Source: Endocalyx cinctus
Taxonomy: Eukaryota; Ascomycota; Sordariomycetes; Amphisphaeriales; Apiosporaceae
Direction of reading: 5' to 3'
Assembly: GCA_001600455.1 (NCBI GenBank)
Contig: BCKC01000007.1
Span: 2,358,019 to 2,422,018, forward strand
DNA: 64,000 nt
Shown here piece after piece: positions 1-10,886 of this stretch. The notes beneath the pieces are model-generated. The model ran no database searches and had not been told where the DNA came from. It was given only the letters and a program-made list of their open reading frames with translations. Each line of letters begins with the position of its first letter. Position 1 is the first letter of the stretch. Made by a program: the position numbers and the translations under genes.

Positions 1-10
1 ATTCACGACG

Positions 11-1414
11 ATGACACCATCCCGAAGCCCCGACTCGATTCTCTCAATTGGCCTGAGAGCGGAAGAACTGGTGATTGAAACCGAAGTCCAGTGGACCAGC
101 TCCCAGAAAGCCATTATACAGGATTTCGTCGCGCGACTTGAAAATGAAGCTGAACTACCCGACACTTTTACCATCCTTGCTCTCTTAGAATACCTCGATC
201 TCGATGGGTATGAGGGGGTAAGGAATAACCGAGGCGACAACGTCTACGCGGTGATTATAGAACACATAGATGCCTTGATCGCATATATTTCTCAAGGGAA
301 GTATTATCATCTCTTGAAAACTCGCATCTCCGAGTAAGTGATACCGCAATTTCATTGATATTGATCTGGAAAAAAAAAAAGATTTAATTCGTGAAGAATA
401 ATAAACCCTCAGCTCTCTTTCCCTTCTTTTGAGTCAACCTGAGTCATCTTTTAACTTACAGTCCTGTCTAGATTAGCATCGCGTGCTCTATATGGCGCGG
501 GCGATAACCTGGCCCCGCTACCATTTAGACGCAGGCATTCCGATCCTGGCGGAGAATACAGGAGCGGCCCTGCGACCGGCTTACCGCGAGAAAACCCGGA
601 ATACTTGGCGGGCTTTGGAGGAAGTTCGTCAGGCAGAAAGCTCACGCCGCTTGAACCTCCGATCTATCCCGTTCCCAGCACGCCTTACCGGCCGCTCTCG
701 CCTTACCGGCCGCTCTCGCCTGATTGGCCGCGCTCGTCTGGTTGGCAGAACTCGGGTTTTCGGCCGTGCTTGCTTCCGGAGCTGTATTACCAGCGTGGCC
801 ACTATCACACGAGCCCCGGAGAGAGCCAACGATACCCGGGTTCTCACCCGGCGGCGCATCATCATCATCATCACCACCATCATCATCAACCTCGGCGAGA
901 CTGGTGGAAGAACACGGTCGACCCGGAGCTTTACCAGCGCTTCCGACGCGAGTACCTCTCGAACGTGAACCTGGCGCTGCGGATGGCCAGGAAGAGGGAC
1001 CGGCACAGAAAGCGGCGGGAGGGGACGCTGCTGCCGAATCTGAACCAGGGGTTCGTGGCCCTTCTCCAGGGTCCCGGGTACGCGGCGTCGTCGGGCGATG
1101 CCCCGACGGTGCTGGGCGATTCCCCCGCGAGGATGGACGGTTCGCCCTCGAGCGGCGGCAGCAGCGTCGTCGCTCACTGCTCCGACGGTTCGGGGCTCGA
1201 GGACGAGACCTACTACGAAGCGGAAGCGCGAGAGCCGGGGCAGGGGCTGCCGGTGCTGGACGCGAGCGTAAAGCGCCTGGAGGCTGAGTTGTGCTCGCCC
1301 GAGAACAGGGCACGCGATAACGGTATTGACTGGGGCGATGTTTTCAGTGGGATGCGGCGGATACTGGACCAGATGAAGGTCGATACGAGTAATTTAAACA
1401 ATCGGGATCCGTGA
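11..1414 (+). CDS. Hypothetical spliced protein with His10 run and PYRPLS repeats (5' end possibly outside window)
   Basis: Two exons, 11..333 and 472..1414, give an open 421-aa frame. The donor is gtaagt at 334, the acceptor ctag ends at 471, and codon phase is kept (2 nt + 1 nt). The frame is also open to the left edge, so the ATG at 11 may not be the true start. Residues 1-107 look folded (leucine-rich, helical, no recognised motif). The rest is low complexity: three 6-residue repeats (PYRPLS, PYRPLS, PDWPRS), then ten consecutive histidines (nt about 860-889), an Arg/Lys-rich segment and an acidic Ser/Gly region. Exon 2 is very GC-rich compared with the flanks, and its other frames are shadows. 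No family is recognised; a nuclear or metal-interacting role from the His tract would be speculation. The gene model is fairly secure, the function unknown. Confidence 0.62.
683..736 (+). repeat. 18-nt tandem repeat, 3 copies, in coding sequence
   Basis: The unit ccttaccggccgctctcg is present twice exactly (683-700, 701-718), followed by a diverged third copy (719-736). It encodes PYRPLS, PYRPLS, PDWPRS within the first gene. Confidence 0.9.
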
Positions 1415-2233
1415 TACTCGTTAAGCGATTCAAGAGTTGATGCATTCTTACTCATCATTTTCTTTGAATAGCACGGTTCATTATGACCTACCTTGAAGCT
1501 TTGGATTTGGATTGATTTCTCTCTTCACTTGGACTGATGGGGGGGGCTTCTACTTGGGAATCACAGCTGTTTCTATGTATAAAACTTAGAAAAAGACCCC
1601 AATGAAAATGAAATATTGATATTATATCTTTCTTTACTTTATAAAATGATGTTTGTATTCCTGTCAAAAAGGAGGATACAATAGGGGCCACAGAAGGGCC
1701 AATCAGAAGTATCTCGATCATCCGATTAGGGTAGTTTTAGTTGATTTACCACTGATCAGACCATAAAATAATCCCAAAGACTTTCAGCTCCGGTCATCGG
1801 TGCTCGTCTCTTGTAGTTTACTTGTTTAGTTTACCTAGGGCTTTTGAAAATAAAAAATAAAAATAAATAAATAAAACATCAAAAATTAAGGGAAGATAAA
1901 AAAGAAAAAGAAAGAAACATATGCAAGATATTACACAAATGATATGCTCAAAATAAAAGTGAGTGGATTTGAATAAGTAAAGGGTCATAAAATAAAATAT
2001 CTTTCTTTTCAATTTACCTTTTTATATGAGAAAAGCTGCACAAGTTAATTTGTGTATACTATCCCGTATCTATTCTTTACCCACAAAGATTTTTCAAAGA
2101 ACGAACTCCACCTCAATTATCAGAAAGAGGGGGAATTAGACGTAACACCGTATACCGTACATACCGGCACGTCAATCTCAGCTGAGGACACAGGGGACAA
2201 GAAAAGAAGGTGAAAGAAGAGATCATCGGAACC
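1415..2233. other. Intergenic region
   Basis: AT-rich DNA between the first gene and homoserine kinase. It contains A/T runs and short chance frames only; no gene, tRNA or repeat family is visible. The last part is presumably the promoter and 5' leader of the downstream kinase. Confidence 0.6.
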
Positions 2234-2261
2234 AAAAAAAAAAAAAAAAAAAAAAAAAAAA
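2234..2261 (+). repeat. A28 homopolymer just upstream of the homoserine kinase start
   Basis: Twenty-eight consecutive A, ending 21 nt before the ATG at 2283. Either a nucleosome-excluding promoter tract or, if transcribed, an A-rich 5' leader. Length may be imprecise because such runs are prone to sequencing and replication slippage. Confidence 0.9.
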
Positions 2262-2282
2262 TTACAAATCTAAAAGAAAATC

Positions 2283-3620
2283 ATGGAATCCTTCACGATC
2301 CGGACCCCCAGCTCATCGGCCAACATCGGGCCCGGGTTCGACGTCATCGGCCTGGCCCTCTCCCTCTACCTCGAGCTACGGGTGACGATAGACCGGAGCA
2401 AGGCCTCCTCGTGCACGTCGCCGCTCAACTGCCGGATCACGTACGAGGGCCAGGGCGCCGAGGACGTCCCGCTCGACCCGGCCGCCAACCTGATCACCCG
2501 CGTCGCTTTATACGTCCTGCGATGCCACGACCAGCGCGCCTTCCCGGCCGAGACCCACGTGCACGTCATCAACCCCATCCCGCTCGGCAGGGGGCTGGGC
2601 TCCTCGGGGGCGGCCGTCGTCGCGGGCGTCATGCTGGGGAAGGAGGTCGGAGGGCTGCATCACTTGGATAACGATCGGTTGTTTGATTTTTGCTTGATGA
2701 TCGGTATGTTTATTTTATTTTATTTTTCTTTTCCATTTATCCATTACTTAATAATAAAGAATAAAAAAAAAATGAGATGACTAACTATGTTTTTTTTTTC
2801 TTCCTTCTCGAAAAAAAGAACGCCATCCCGATAACGTGGGAGCTGCCCTCTTTGGCGGCTTCGTCGGTACTTACCTCAAGCCACTGACGCCCGAGGATGT
2901 GGCGCGTGTCGAGATCCCCTTAAGCGAGGTATTACCCGCGCCGGCAGGTGGCCTGGATACCGGGAAGCGACCGCCAGAGCCGCCCCACGGGATTGGACAT
3001 CGCATACAGTTCCCCTGGGCCAAGGAGATCAAGGCCGTCGCTATCATACCAAACTTCGAGGTCGCGACTGCCAAGGCACGTGAGGTTTTACCTAAGGAAT
3101 ACCCTAGGCAGGATGTGGTGAGTTCTTTTTTTTTTTTTTTTTGGGTTTGCATTTATTGTCTATTTAACAAGATCCTGTTTTTTTTCTGAACCATCATCGT
3201 GGGTCGTGATAATATATATTACCCCTCCAATTAATTTCATTACTTGTTTCTTATTATTACTCACTCTTTCCGTACCAGACATTCAACCTTCAACGCATAG
3301 CACTCCTACCCGTAGCATTGGGTCAGTCACCTCCTGACCCGGATCTCATCTACCTCGCGATGCAGGACAAGCTTCACCAGCCTTACCGTCAAACATTGAT
3401 ACCAGGATTGGGGGAAATTGTTGAGTCCATGTCTCCAAGCACGCAGGAAGGTTTGTTGGGCGTCTGTCTCTCGGGCGCCGGTCCCACCATCCTCGCCCTC
3501 GCGACGAGCAACTTCGAACAGATCGCGGAGAGGATCATAGGGAGGTTCGAGAAGGAAGGCATTGACTGCCAGTGGCTTTTACTGGAACCCGCCGAGGGGA
3601 CCAAAGTGATCAAGCATTGA
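2283..3620 (+). CDS. thr1: Homoserine kinase (EC 2.7.1.39)
   Basis: Phosphorylates L-homoserine with ATP to O-phosphohomoserine, the penultimate step of threonine synthesis; a cytosolic GHMP kinase. Three exons, 2283..2703, 2819..3117 and 3279..3620, give 353 aa, close to the yeast length. Introns are gtatgt...aaaag (branch-like ctaac at about 2781) and gtgagt...accag. The family signature is clear: SSANIGPGFDVIGLAL near residue 11, the ATP-binding loop PLGRGLGSSGAA at about residues 100-111, ERHPDN spanning the first splice junction, FNLQRIALLPVAL at the start of exon 3, AMQDKLHQPYR, and SGAGPTILAL near the C terminus. The Thr/Ser after the second junction aligns with the fungal consensus, which supports both splice sites. 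Start: the first ATG after the A28 tract, immediately before the conserved N terminus. Nothing is missing; an ordinary housekeeping gene. Confidence 0.95.
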
Positions 3621-5716
3621 TTAAAAAAAAATGAAGACAAAAAAAAAAAAAGAAAGTTTGATATTTGTATTTACATATACATTACTATGTACTTAGCATT
3701 GCGGTGTAATCCACTCTTCGGCATACGTAGCGTTGATCAACCCTGCTCGGCAGTGTCTGTGGATATTTTTAACTAGAGTAAAAGGGGAAGATAATTAATA
3801 AGATAACACTTCTTCCTTGATACACGTGCGTAGAAATGATAAAATGAGAGATATAATAAAAAAAAAAGATAGCATGACAATAATAAAAATAACCTTCTTT
3901 TATCCCTACATAGGAGAGAGTTATATTAAACCGAATTAAGGAATTATAGCTGGGTAAGCCAGGGATGTAGTCCAAGACTCCAAGGATTTCGGAAAGTAAA
4001 GCGAAGGAAAAACTTCAAAACTACACACTAACTTACCAACTTGCCAATTTGAGCCACCCGAACGTCCTGCATTCCCTTTTCAAATCATGGAATGGTATAG
4101 GATATTCGGCATGGTTTATTTCTTTATTATTATTCTTATTATTCTTATGTTATACCACCACGTACACTTAACTTAAAACGATAAAGTCTAAGATTTACCA
4201 TGGTTGAAATACTTTTTCTTGATTGGGTAAAAGAAGAAGGTGTGAATAGTTACATATACATATAGTAAGGCGGGTACCTGTGTGTACTATGTACAAACAG
4301 ACAAAGTAAGCCTTAAGGTAGTAATAATCATCCCATCCCATTCCATCCCGTCTTGCCCGTTCGAATGGGTCACACAATCTACCGTACCCCGACCTCAAGT
4401 GTAATGTACTTGTAGATCCTTAATTCGGCCGCGGAATCGACTATGGAATGTATTTTCGACCTCGGCACTACGCCTCTAAGCGAAAATGGGATCATCCTAT
4501 GGAGAGGAATTTTAATAATCAGCTAACCTACGATATTATTAGTATATGTAGGATTACCGTACACACAGTAGTCCTAACCGTGTTTATGTGTTGCTTACCA
4601 ACTTTACAAAAAGGGGGTTCAGCTTAGATTTTTTAAGTTTCAAGTTAAATCAACCAGGCAGTCTTTTGACATGTAAATCCTTCTTTTTTTCACTTGGGAG
4701 AAAAGAGAAGGCGGAGTCCGAATTAATGAATACCGCTCGGGGATTTATTTGTACGCACTACTTTCCAAGGACTGCAAGGATAAGAACTTGCACAATTTAG
4801 AAGGATTGAGGGATCACCAGTACCCATCGGTATTATTCGAGCTCATCTCGACCTGAATAAATCCCATTTTGGCTCCGGTATTTTTTGTCCCTATGCATAT
4901 CATTACGTATGCCCCTCAGCTCATACCGCTAAACCAATTCTAAACATCGTATTCTACTTTCTCCTCTGTGATTTCTTTTTTTTCCCCTTCCCCTTCTTCC
5001 CCCTCATCTACGAATGCATGTAGTTCCGAGCGTAGGATCTGGCATGTGATAAATATACTGGTGAGATGAGGTCTGCATGATGTTTTCTTTTCGGTGGTGT
5101 CGTACTATCTTATTGATTACTATTTTCTGCTCTTCCCGCCTCGAAATTCCTTGGTTATATGACCAGTGAACCGGTCAAACTTTCAAGCCGTTCCTGTCAC
5201 CCAACGCGGCGAAGGCCCATTATAGAACCCTGTTCCGATATCCGTAGACCAAGCTGACCCCCATCCTAGCTACCCACCAAAGTTTATATGCAAGCGCACG
5301 GTACACCATGGATGAGGCCTGGAAGCCTAACTGCGGAAAACAGTACTAAACCGGGGTAGTGGCTCGCTTAAGAGTTTTGGACCCCGGTCATCCCAACTGA
5401 CAGCACTACTGAAAAAAAAAGTGAGTACTAGGGTCGTGATACTCGCGCCTATTGACACCTCTTGGATCGCAATCTCATCATTATCATGCCTGCTCGACTT
5501 ATGCGGGTGCCCGGCGGTGGGGTTGCCGGCGCTCATCAAGGGCCTGAGATGTATATATTACAGCACCAGGCCCCGATCTTCGTGGTTTCTGTCACCACGC
5601 CGGCAGTTGTGTAACTTATCTTTGATTCCAACCGTCTAAGTGGCACTGCGTGACCTTTCCATCGAGGCACGTATTCTCATTTTCATACTTCTTGATTATC
5701 ACTTTGATCGTGAACT
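3621..5716. other. Intergenic region, about 2.1 kb
   Basis: No supported gene. 3640-4200 is AT-rich with A runs; 5150-5640 is more GC-balanced and lies just upstream of the secreted oxidase, so it probably contains that gene's promoter. The frames present are short and without recognisable motifs. Confidence 0.55.
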
Positions 5717-7295
5717 ATGGCACGCGGGGTTCTCACGAGCGCGGCCGTGCTGGCGGTTTCCGCCTTCGCGGTTCCGGCGTTGGCTCAGGACACTTGCTCT
5801 ATGGTAGCCGCCCAAAGCAACATCAACTCCATGAAGCCAGGCTCGTTGGATTACTTTTCCGAGCAGCTCGACTACTGGTCGACCTCGTGCGGCGATTTGA
5901 AACCGACGTGCATCCTAGAACCCACGACCACCGAACAAGTTGCCGCTATTGTCACCATACTCCGAGGTAACAACGAGACTTTTGCGATCAAGTCGGGCGG
6001 CCACAACCCAAACAACTGGTTTGCGAGCGTGGACAACGGCCCGTTGATCTCGACCGAGAAGTTGAACGAGATTACCTTCGACCCAGCGGCCGAGACGCTT
6101 CGAGCCGGACCGGGAAACAGATGGGAGGACTTGTCTGGTGCGCTTGACGGAACGGGTTATACCGTTGTCGGTGGCCGAATCGGTAACGTCGGTGTTGGAG
6201 GTTATATGCTAGGAGGTAAGAATAATCGATACTCGTAAAAAAAAAAAAAATAGACAAGTGGCTGACAAAAGACGGATTATAGGTGGTCTCAGTTTCATGA
6301 GTTCCGAATATGGCTGGGCTGCCAACAACGTGCTCGAATACACCTTGGTTCTGGCCAATTCCTCGATCATCCAGGTTACCGAGACCAGCTACCCAGAAAT
6401 CTTCATGGCTTTGAAGGGAGGCGGTAACAACTTCGGTATCGTCACCTCTTACCTCCTGAAGGCGCACCCGCAAGGTGACGTTTGGGGTGGAAACTTGGTT
6501 TTCTCCGCGACCGAGGACGTTACCAAGGCTATGCTGGCGGCTTTATATAACTTCACAGTCAACTACCCCGACGAGAAGGCCGGTATTATCGTGACGACGG
6601 AACGAACGGTTGTCAACGTCGTTGATCTCTGGATCTTGTTCTTGTACTACAACGGACCGGAGCCACCCCAGGGCGTGTTCGACGCCTTCTTGGATATCGG
6701 ACCTACCATCAACAGCTGCAAGACGCGCTCCATGGACGACCTCCTTACCGCCAACAACTTGTACGTCGTCAAGGGAAGCGTCTACACCATCGGCACGGAA
6801 ACCTTGGTGCTCCCCAGCGCCGAGAACTCGGCCGACTTCATGGGCGCCATTTACGACCACTGGGCCAACGTCAGCAGCACCGTCAAGTGGGTACCCGGCA
6901 TGATCGCCAGTATGGCCTTCCAGCCCATGCCGAAGCAAATCGCGCGCGTGGCCAAGGAAAACGGCGGTGACATGCTCGACCTCGACGACGAAGTCGACCG
7001 CATCATTATCGAGCTCGACTACAGCTTCTGGGCGAACTCCGACTACGACAAGGTCGACCAGACGATGCAAGATACGTACAACGGGTTCCGAGACATCACT
7101 TTGGATTACCAGGACGAGGGCCTGATACCGGCGGATGCTTATATCCCTCTTTTCCAGAATGATTGCTTCTACCGCCAGGATTACTTTTCGAGGTTGAGGC
7201 CGGAGAAGTTGGCGTTGGCTCAGAAAGTTCAGGCTGAGTTAGACCCTAACGGACTCTGGAGAGATAGGACCGGTGGTTTCAAGATACCCTCATAA
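5717..7295 (+). CDS. Secreted FAD-linked oxidoreductase, berberine-bridge-enzyme-like (PCMH-type FAD domain)
   Basis: Two exons, 5717..6215 and 6283..7295 (intron gtaag...ttatag, 67 nt), give 503 aa. A signal peptide is evident (residues 1-23, ending PALA before QD), so the enzyme should be secreted or vacuolar. The FAD domain shows KSGGHNPN (His96 is the expected covalent 8-alpha-histidyl site) and GRIGNVGVGGYMLGGGLSF across the splice junction. The position often occupied by a second flavin-linking Cys in bicovalent members (GRC) is Ile155, so a monocovalent flavin is inferred. The C terminus has the BBE-type segment with NDCFYRQDYF and a DPNGLW ending. Such enzymes oxidise sugars, alkaloids or polyketide intermediates; the substrate cannot be read here. 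No backbone synthase (PKS, NRPS, terpene cyclase) or regulator lies beside it, so a secondary-metabolite role is not supported by context. Confidence 0.9.
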
Positions 7296-7848
7296 ACATA
7301 TATATAAACCCACGCTCTCTTTCTTAAAAAACACAGCACACGCATAATTAATAATTTTTAATTTGTAGTTAGATAAAAAAAACAATATTAAGAAAATCTT
7401 ATATTTCTTCATTAACTGGCATCAAATTGTATTTGCATGTTTGAAAAAGTAAAAAAAAAAAAAAAAACGCAGCATTGTAATGGTAATCCATTCGTTGTGT
7501 AAGTAGGCACTGTTCTACCTGTCTGCCTGTCAGCGCATGTCAACTTAACCAGTAGCCAACAGACCTCGCTAATCCATTCTAGAGTTAGTGCGGGGGGTTC
7601 TGTAATCGTGTCAAGATAGGTCTAATAGGATTCATTAGCATAGGGCTAACAGTCTGCAGGCTTTCTAAAAGCATGTGCACTTGGAGGGGTCCCTGTAATT
7701 GACTTTAGGCATCACGTTTATTATCGATTATTGGTCAAAATATTCTTCAGATTTATTCATTTAATTCTTTATCCTCCATACTCTTTGCCCTCGTTCTCGC
7801 TTTATCGCCTCGTAAAATATCGTATAAGCTTAAATATTGTGAACAGCC
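7296..7848. other. Intergenic region
   Basis: 3' flank of the oxidase (AT-rich, A run at about 7451-7466) and promoter region of the SCY1-like gene. No gene seen. Confidence 0.6.
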
Positions 7849-10272
7849 ATGGATTTTATCAAATCTGCCGTGGCGTCTGCCATGGCTGCCCAAGGGCCGC
7901 CCTTCCCCTATACCTTTGGCGACAAGGTCGACGTAGACGCATCGATATGGACACTCTACAACGGCACGCGCCGCGCCGACGGTTCCAATTGTAGCATATT
8001 TTCCTTCGACGTATCCGCGAATAAGTCACGCTTAACTCTTGCGAAGAACGCGCTCAAAAAATTACGAACAATGCGACATCCGGGTGTCATCAAGGTCCTC
8101 GATACCGTCGAGACCGAGTCTTATATATACATCGCCACAGAACGAGTCGTGCCTCTCCGGTGGCATGTGAAGAGAAAGAGTCTTAGTCCAGAGACCATCA
8201 AATGGGGCCTATATAGTGTCGCGCGTACCGTCAAATTTATCAACGACGAGGGATCATCAATACACGGTAGTTTACGAGCTGCATCGATATATACTTCAGA
8301 AAGTGGCGAGTGGAAACTGGGTGGGTTCGAGGTGCTGAGTAACGTTAAAGATGACGATGCTATCATATATTCCTACGGTAGTTTAGTGCCAGACTCCGGT
8401 AGATATACGCCGCCGGAACTAGCAAAGAATGGGTGGGATGCGATCAAAAAGAGCCCCCACTCCGCTGTGGACGCCTACAATTTTGGAACGACCATATTCG
8501 AGGTCTTCAATGGCGATTTTATGGGATCAGACCAGGCAGGACAGACGAAAGGAATACCGCCGACCATGCACGCCGGCTACAAACGACTCGTCAATGCGAA
8601 CCCCAAAGCGAGAATAACGGTAGGAGCCTTCCTCGAGCAGGGTCGGAGATCTGGGGGGTTCTTTGACTCGTCCCTTATCAAGCTCACCGAGGGTATTGAT
8701 AATCTCGGTGTCAAGTCAGAGGAAGAAAGAGAAGAATTCTTGGAAGATCTGGACCAGTTGTCTGACGACTTTCCCGAGGATTTTTTCAAGATGAAAGTTT
8801 TACCAGAGTTACTCAAATCTGTAGAATTTGGAGGAGGTGGCCCGAAAGCCTTTGGCGTAGTCATGAAGATAGCCTCGAAGCTCACAAATGATGATTTCGA
8901 AGCTAAGATTCAACCTGTCGTCGTACGACTATTTGGAAACCCCGACCGAGCTATACGAGTCTGCTTATTGGACAACTTACCCCTGATGGTTGATAGACTA
9001 CCTCAGAGAGTAGTCAATGACAAGATATTTCCTCATATGGTATCGGGATTTACCGATGTGGCCCCTATCGTCCGAGAACAGACGCTTAAGTCAGTCCTGG
9101 TTATTATTTCCAAATTGTCAGACAGGGTTATCAACGGCGAGCTTTTGAAATATCTTGCCAAGACGGCCAATGATGAACAGCCTGGAATTCGTACAAACAC
9201 AACCATATGTCTCGGAAAGATTGCCAAGAACTTGGGAAATTCTACGAGGGCTAAGGTTCTCATTGCCGCTTTCAGTCGGTCGCTCCGAGATCCTTTCGTG
9301 CACGCGCGTAACGCCGCGCTTATGGCCTTAGCGGCCACGGCAGAATACTTCACGGACGAAGAATGCGCGACGCGGATCCTTCCCGCCGTGTGCCCGTCTC
9401 TGATAGATAAGGAGAAGCTGGTGCGAGATCAAGCAAATAAGACGATGGACGTGTACCTCCAGAAAATCCGTAAGGCGGCGGAGAAAATGCCCGACTCGGT
9501 GCTGCCGCCGCCGCAGACGACCGAAGGCGCGGGCCCGCGTATGAGCACGCCCCAGCCGAGCGAAGCCTCCTCGTGGACCGGATGGGCCATCTCTTCCTTC
9601 ACCAACAAAATATCCGCAGCTTCGGGGGAGATGGAGACGGGTTCCTCGGGCGCTACCGGCGGCCCGACGCCGGGACCTCGATCCTCCTCGCCGTCCACGG
9701 GTCTCGACCCGAGACGGGCGGTCACGCCGACGACGGCCTCCGCGTCGACTCTCCACCGCCAAGCCCTCAAATCGCCGTCCCGCTCGCCGGCGCCCTTGTC
9801 ACGCAACCCGTCCTCTACTATCGCGGCCGAGGCCTACTTTAAAGATACCACCGCCAGCCCCGAAGACGACGGAGGCGACCCCTGGGCCGACATGAACGAC
9901 TTCGACGATGGTAATAACAACAACAACGACGGCGCGGACGCCTTCTTCGACTCGCCGACCGAAACTAAGTCGTCGTCGTCCAAACCCGCGGGGTCATCTC
10001 CTCCGACGGCGTCGTCGACGCCGTACGTGGACGACGGGTCGGAGCCCGACTTCGCGGGCTGGTTGGCCGCGCAGGCGCAGAAGAAGAACCCGGGCGCCAA
10101 GGGCAAACCGCTACCCAAGGGGCTCGCCAAATCCAACGGCCCTTCCTCCGCCGCTAGGAAACCGTTGACTCCCGCGAGTAGCGCGGCGAAGAAACCTGTC
10201 GCGGCGAAGAAGATAGATATGAAGCCCAAGGCGGCGGATGACGACGACGATGGGTGGGGAGACGGGTGGTAA
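7849..10272 (+). CDS. SCY1-like (Cex1/SCYL1 family) pseudokinase with HEAT repeats
   Basis: One uninterrupted 807-aa frame from ATG 7849 (context gccATGg). Residues about 20-300 form a degenerate protein kinase domain: the VAIK lysine is not evident (FSFDVSANKS), HRDxxxxN is replaced by HGSLRAASIY (His139) and DFG by GGF, so catalysis is unlikely. Residues about 310-560 are HEAT repeats of the type that follows the kinase-like domain in this family (for example EFGGGGPKAFGVVMKIASKL and VRDQANKTMDVYL). The C-terminal 240 residues are disordered, Ser/Pro/Asp-rich, and end DDDDDGWGDGW. Family members work in tRNA nuclear export (Cex1) and COPI-dependent Golgi traffic (SCYL1). The acidic tryptophan-containing tail resembles ligands of coatomer delta-type domains, which is inference. 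Convergent with lst8 downstream. Confidence 0.9.
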   Translation: MDFIKSAVASAMAAQGPPFPYTFGDKVDVDASIWTLYNGTRRADGSNCSIFSFDVSANKSRLTLAKNALKKLRTMRHPGVIKVLDTVETESYIYIATERVVPLRWHVKRKSLSPETIKWGLYSVARTVKFINDEGSSIHGSLRAASIYTSESGEWKLGGFEVLSNVKDDDAIIYSYGSLVPDSGRYTPPELAKNGWDAIKKSPHSAVDAYNFGTTIFEVFNGDFMGSDQAGQTKGIPPTMHAGYKRLVNANPKARITVGAFLEQGRRSGGFFDSSLIKLTEGIDNLGVKSEEEREEFLEDLDQLSDDFPEDFFKMKVLPELLKSVEFGGGGPKAFGVVMKIASKLTNDDFEAKIQPVVVRLFGNPDRAIRVCLLDNLPLMVDRLPQRVVNDKIFPHMVSGFTDVAPIVREQTLKSVLVIISKLSDRVINGELLKYLAKTANDEQPGIRTNTTICLGKIAKNLGNSTRAKVLIAAFSRSLRDPFVHARNAALMALAATAEYFTDEECATRILPAVCPSLIDKEKLVRDQANKTMDVYLQKIRKAAEKMPDSVLPPPQTTEGAGPRMSTPQPSEASSWTGWAISSFTNKISAASGEMETGSSGATGGPTPGPRSSSPSTGLDPRRAVTPTTASASTLHRQALKSPSRSPAPLSRNPSSTIAAEAYFKDTTASPEDDGGDPWADMNDFDDGNNNNNDGADAFFDSPTETKSSSSKPAGSSPPTASSTPYVDDGSEPDFAGWLAAQAQKKNPGAKGKPLPKGLAKSNGPSSAARKPLTPASSAAKKPVAAKKIDMKPKAADDDDDGWGDGW

Positions 10273-10886
10273 GGAAGAAAAAAAATGAAAAATAGTAATG
10301 CTAGTGACTTGATTTGGCTTAGGAAAGAAAAAAAGAAGAAAAAAGACAGAAGAGGACAGGGATCGAAAAGACGAATTTGCAAGGGCAAACCCCGTAGGCG
10401 TGGTTCGAAGGCATGGCAATGGCGTTTGGTGATATTCGCATGGCAGCTTGTTCTACTTACCTAATTTCTAGTTGGCTAAAGTATGAAGTTATTTACGGCA
10501 CGTTCTCTTGTGTCTTTCAGGGTATCGAGCATATTTATATAAATATACATTAGAACGATATCAACTTGATTTCACATCATTATTTAAGAGGCGATGATAC
10601 AATACATGCATATGCTGCCCTTTCGGTGAAAAAAGAGGTGTTCCTTAATGTCATTTGTTCCCGATATTGCCCCTCCCTAACCTAATGATGAGTTGAATTA
10701 AACATAACACATAAAAAGCCGCCCAACTCTTCCATATAACGCCGAGGAGGATCGATGTATTTCTTTTCAGTTTTTTGTTTCTTTTCTTTCCTCTCCTTCA
10801 TAAAAACTAAGCATCTGAATATAATGTCTTTTCGCTGACCTCCCGAGAAAAAAAGAGAAGAAAAAGGAATGATCCATACACTTGAG
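10273..10886. other. Convergent intergenic region
   Basis: 3' flanks of the SCY1-like (+) and Lst8 (-) genes, AT-rich with A runs. No additional gene seen. Confidence 0.6.
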
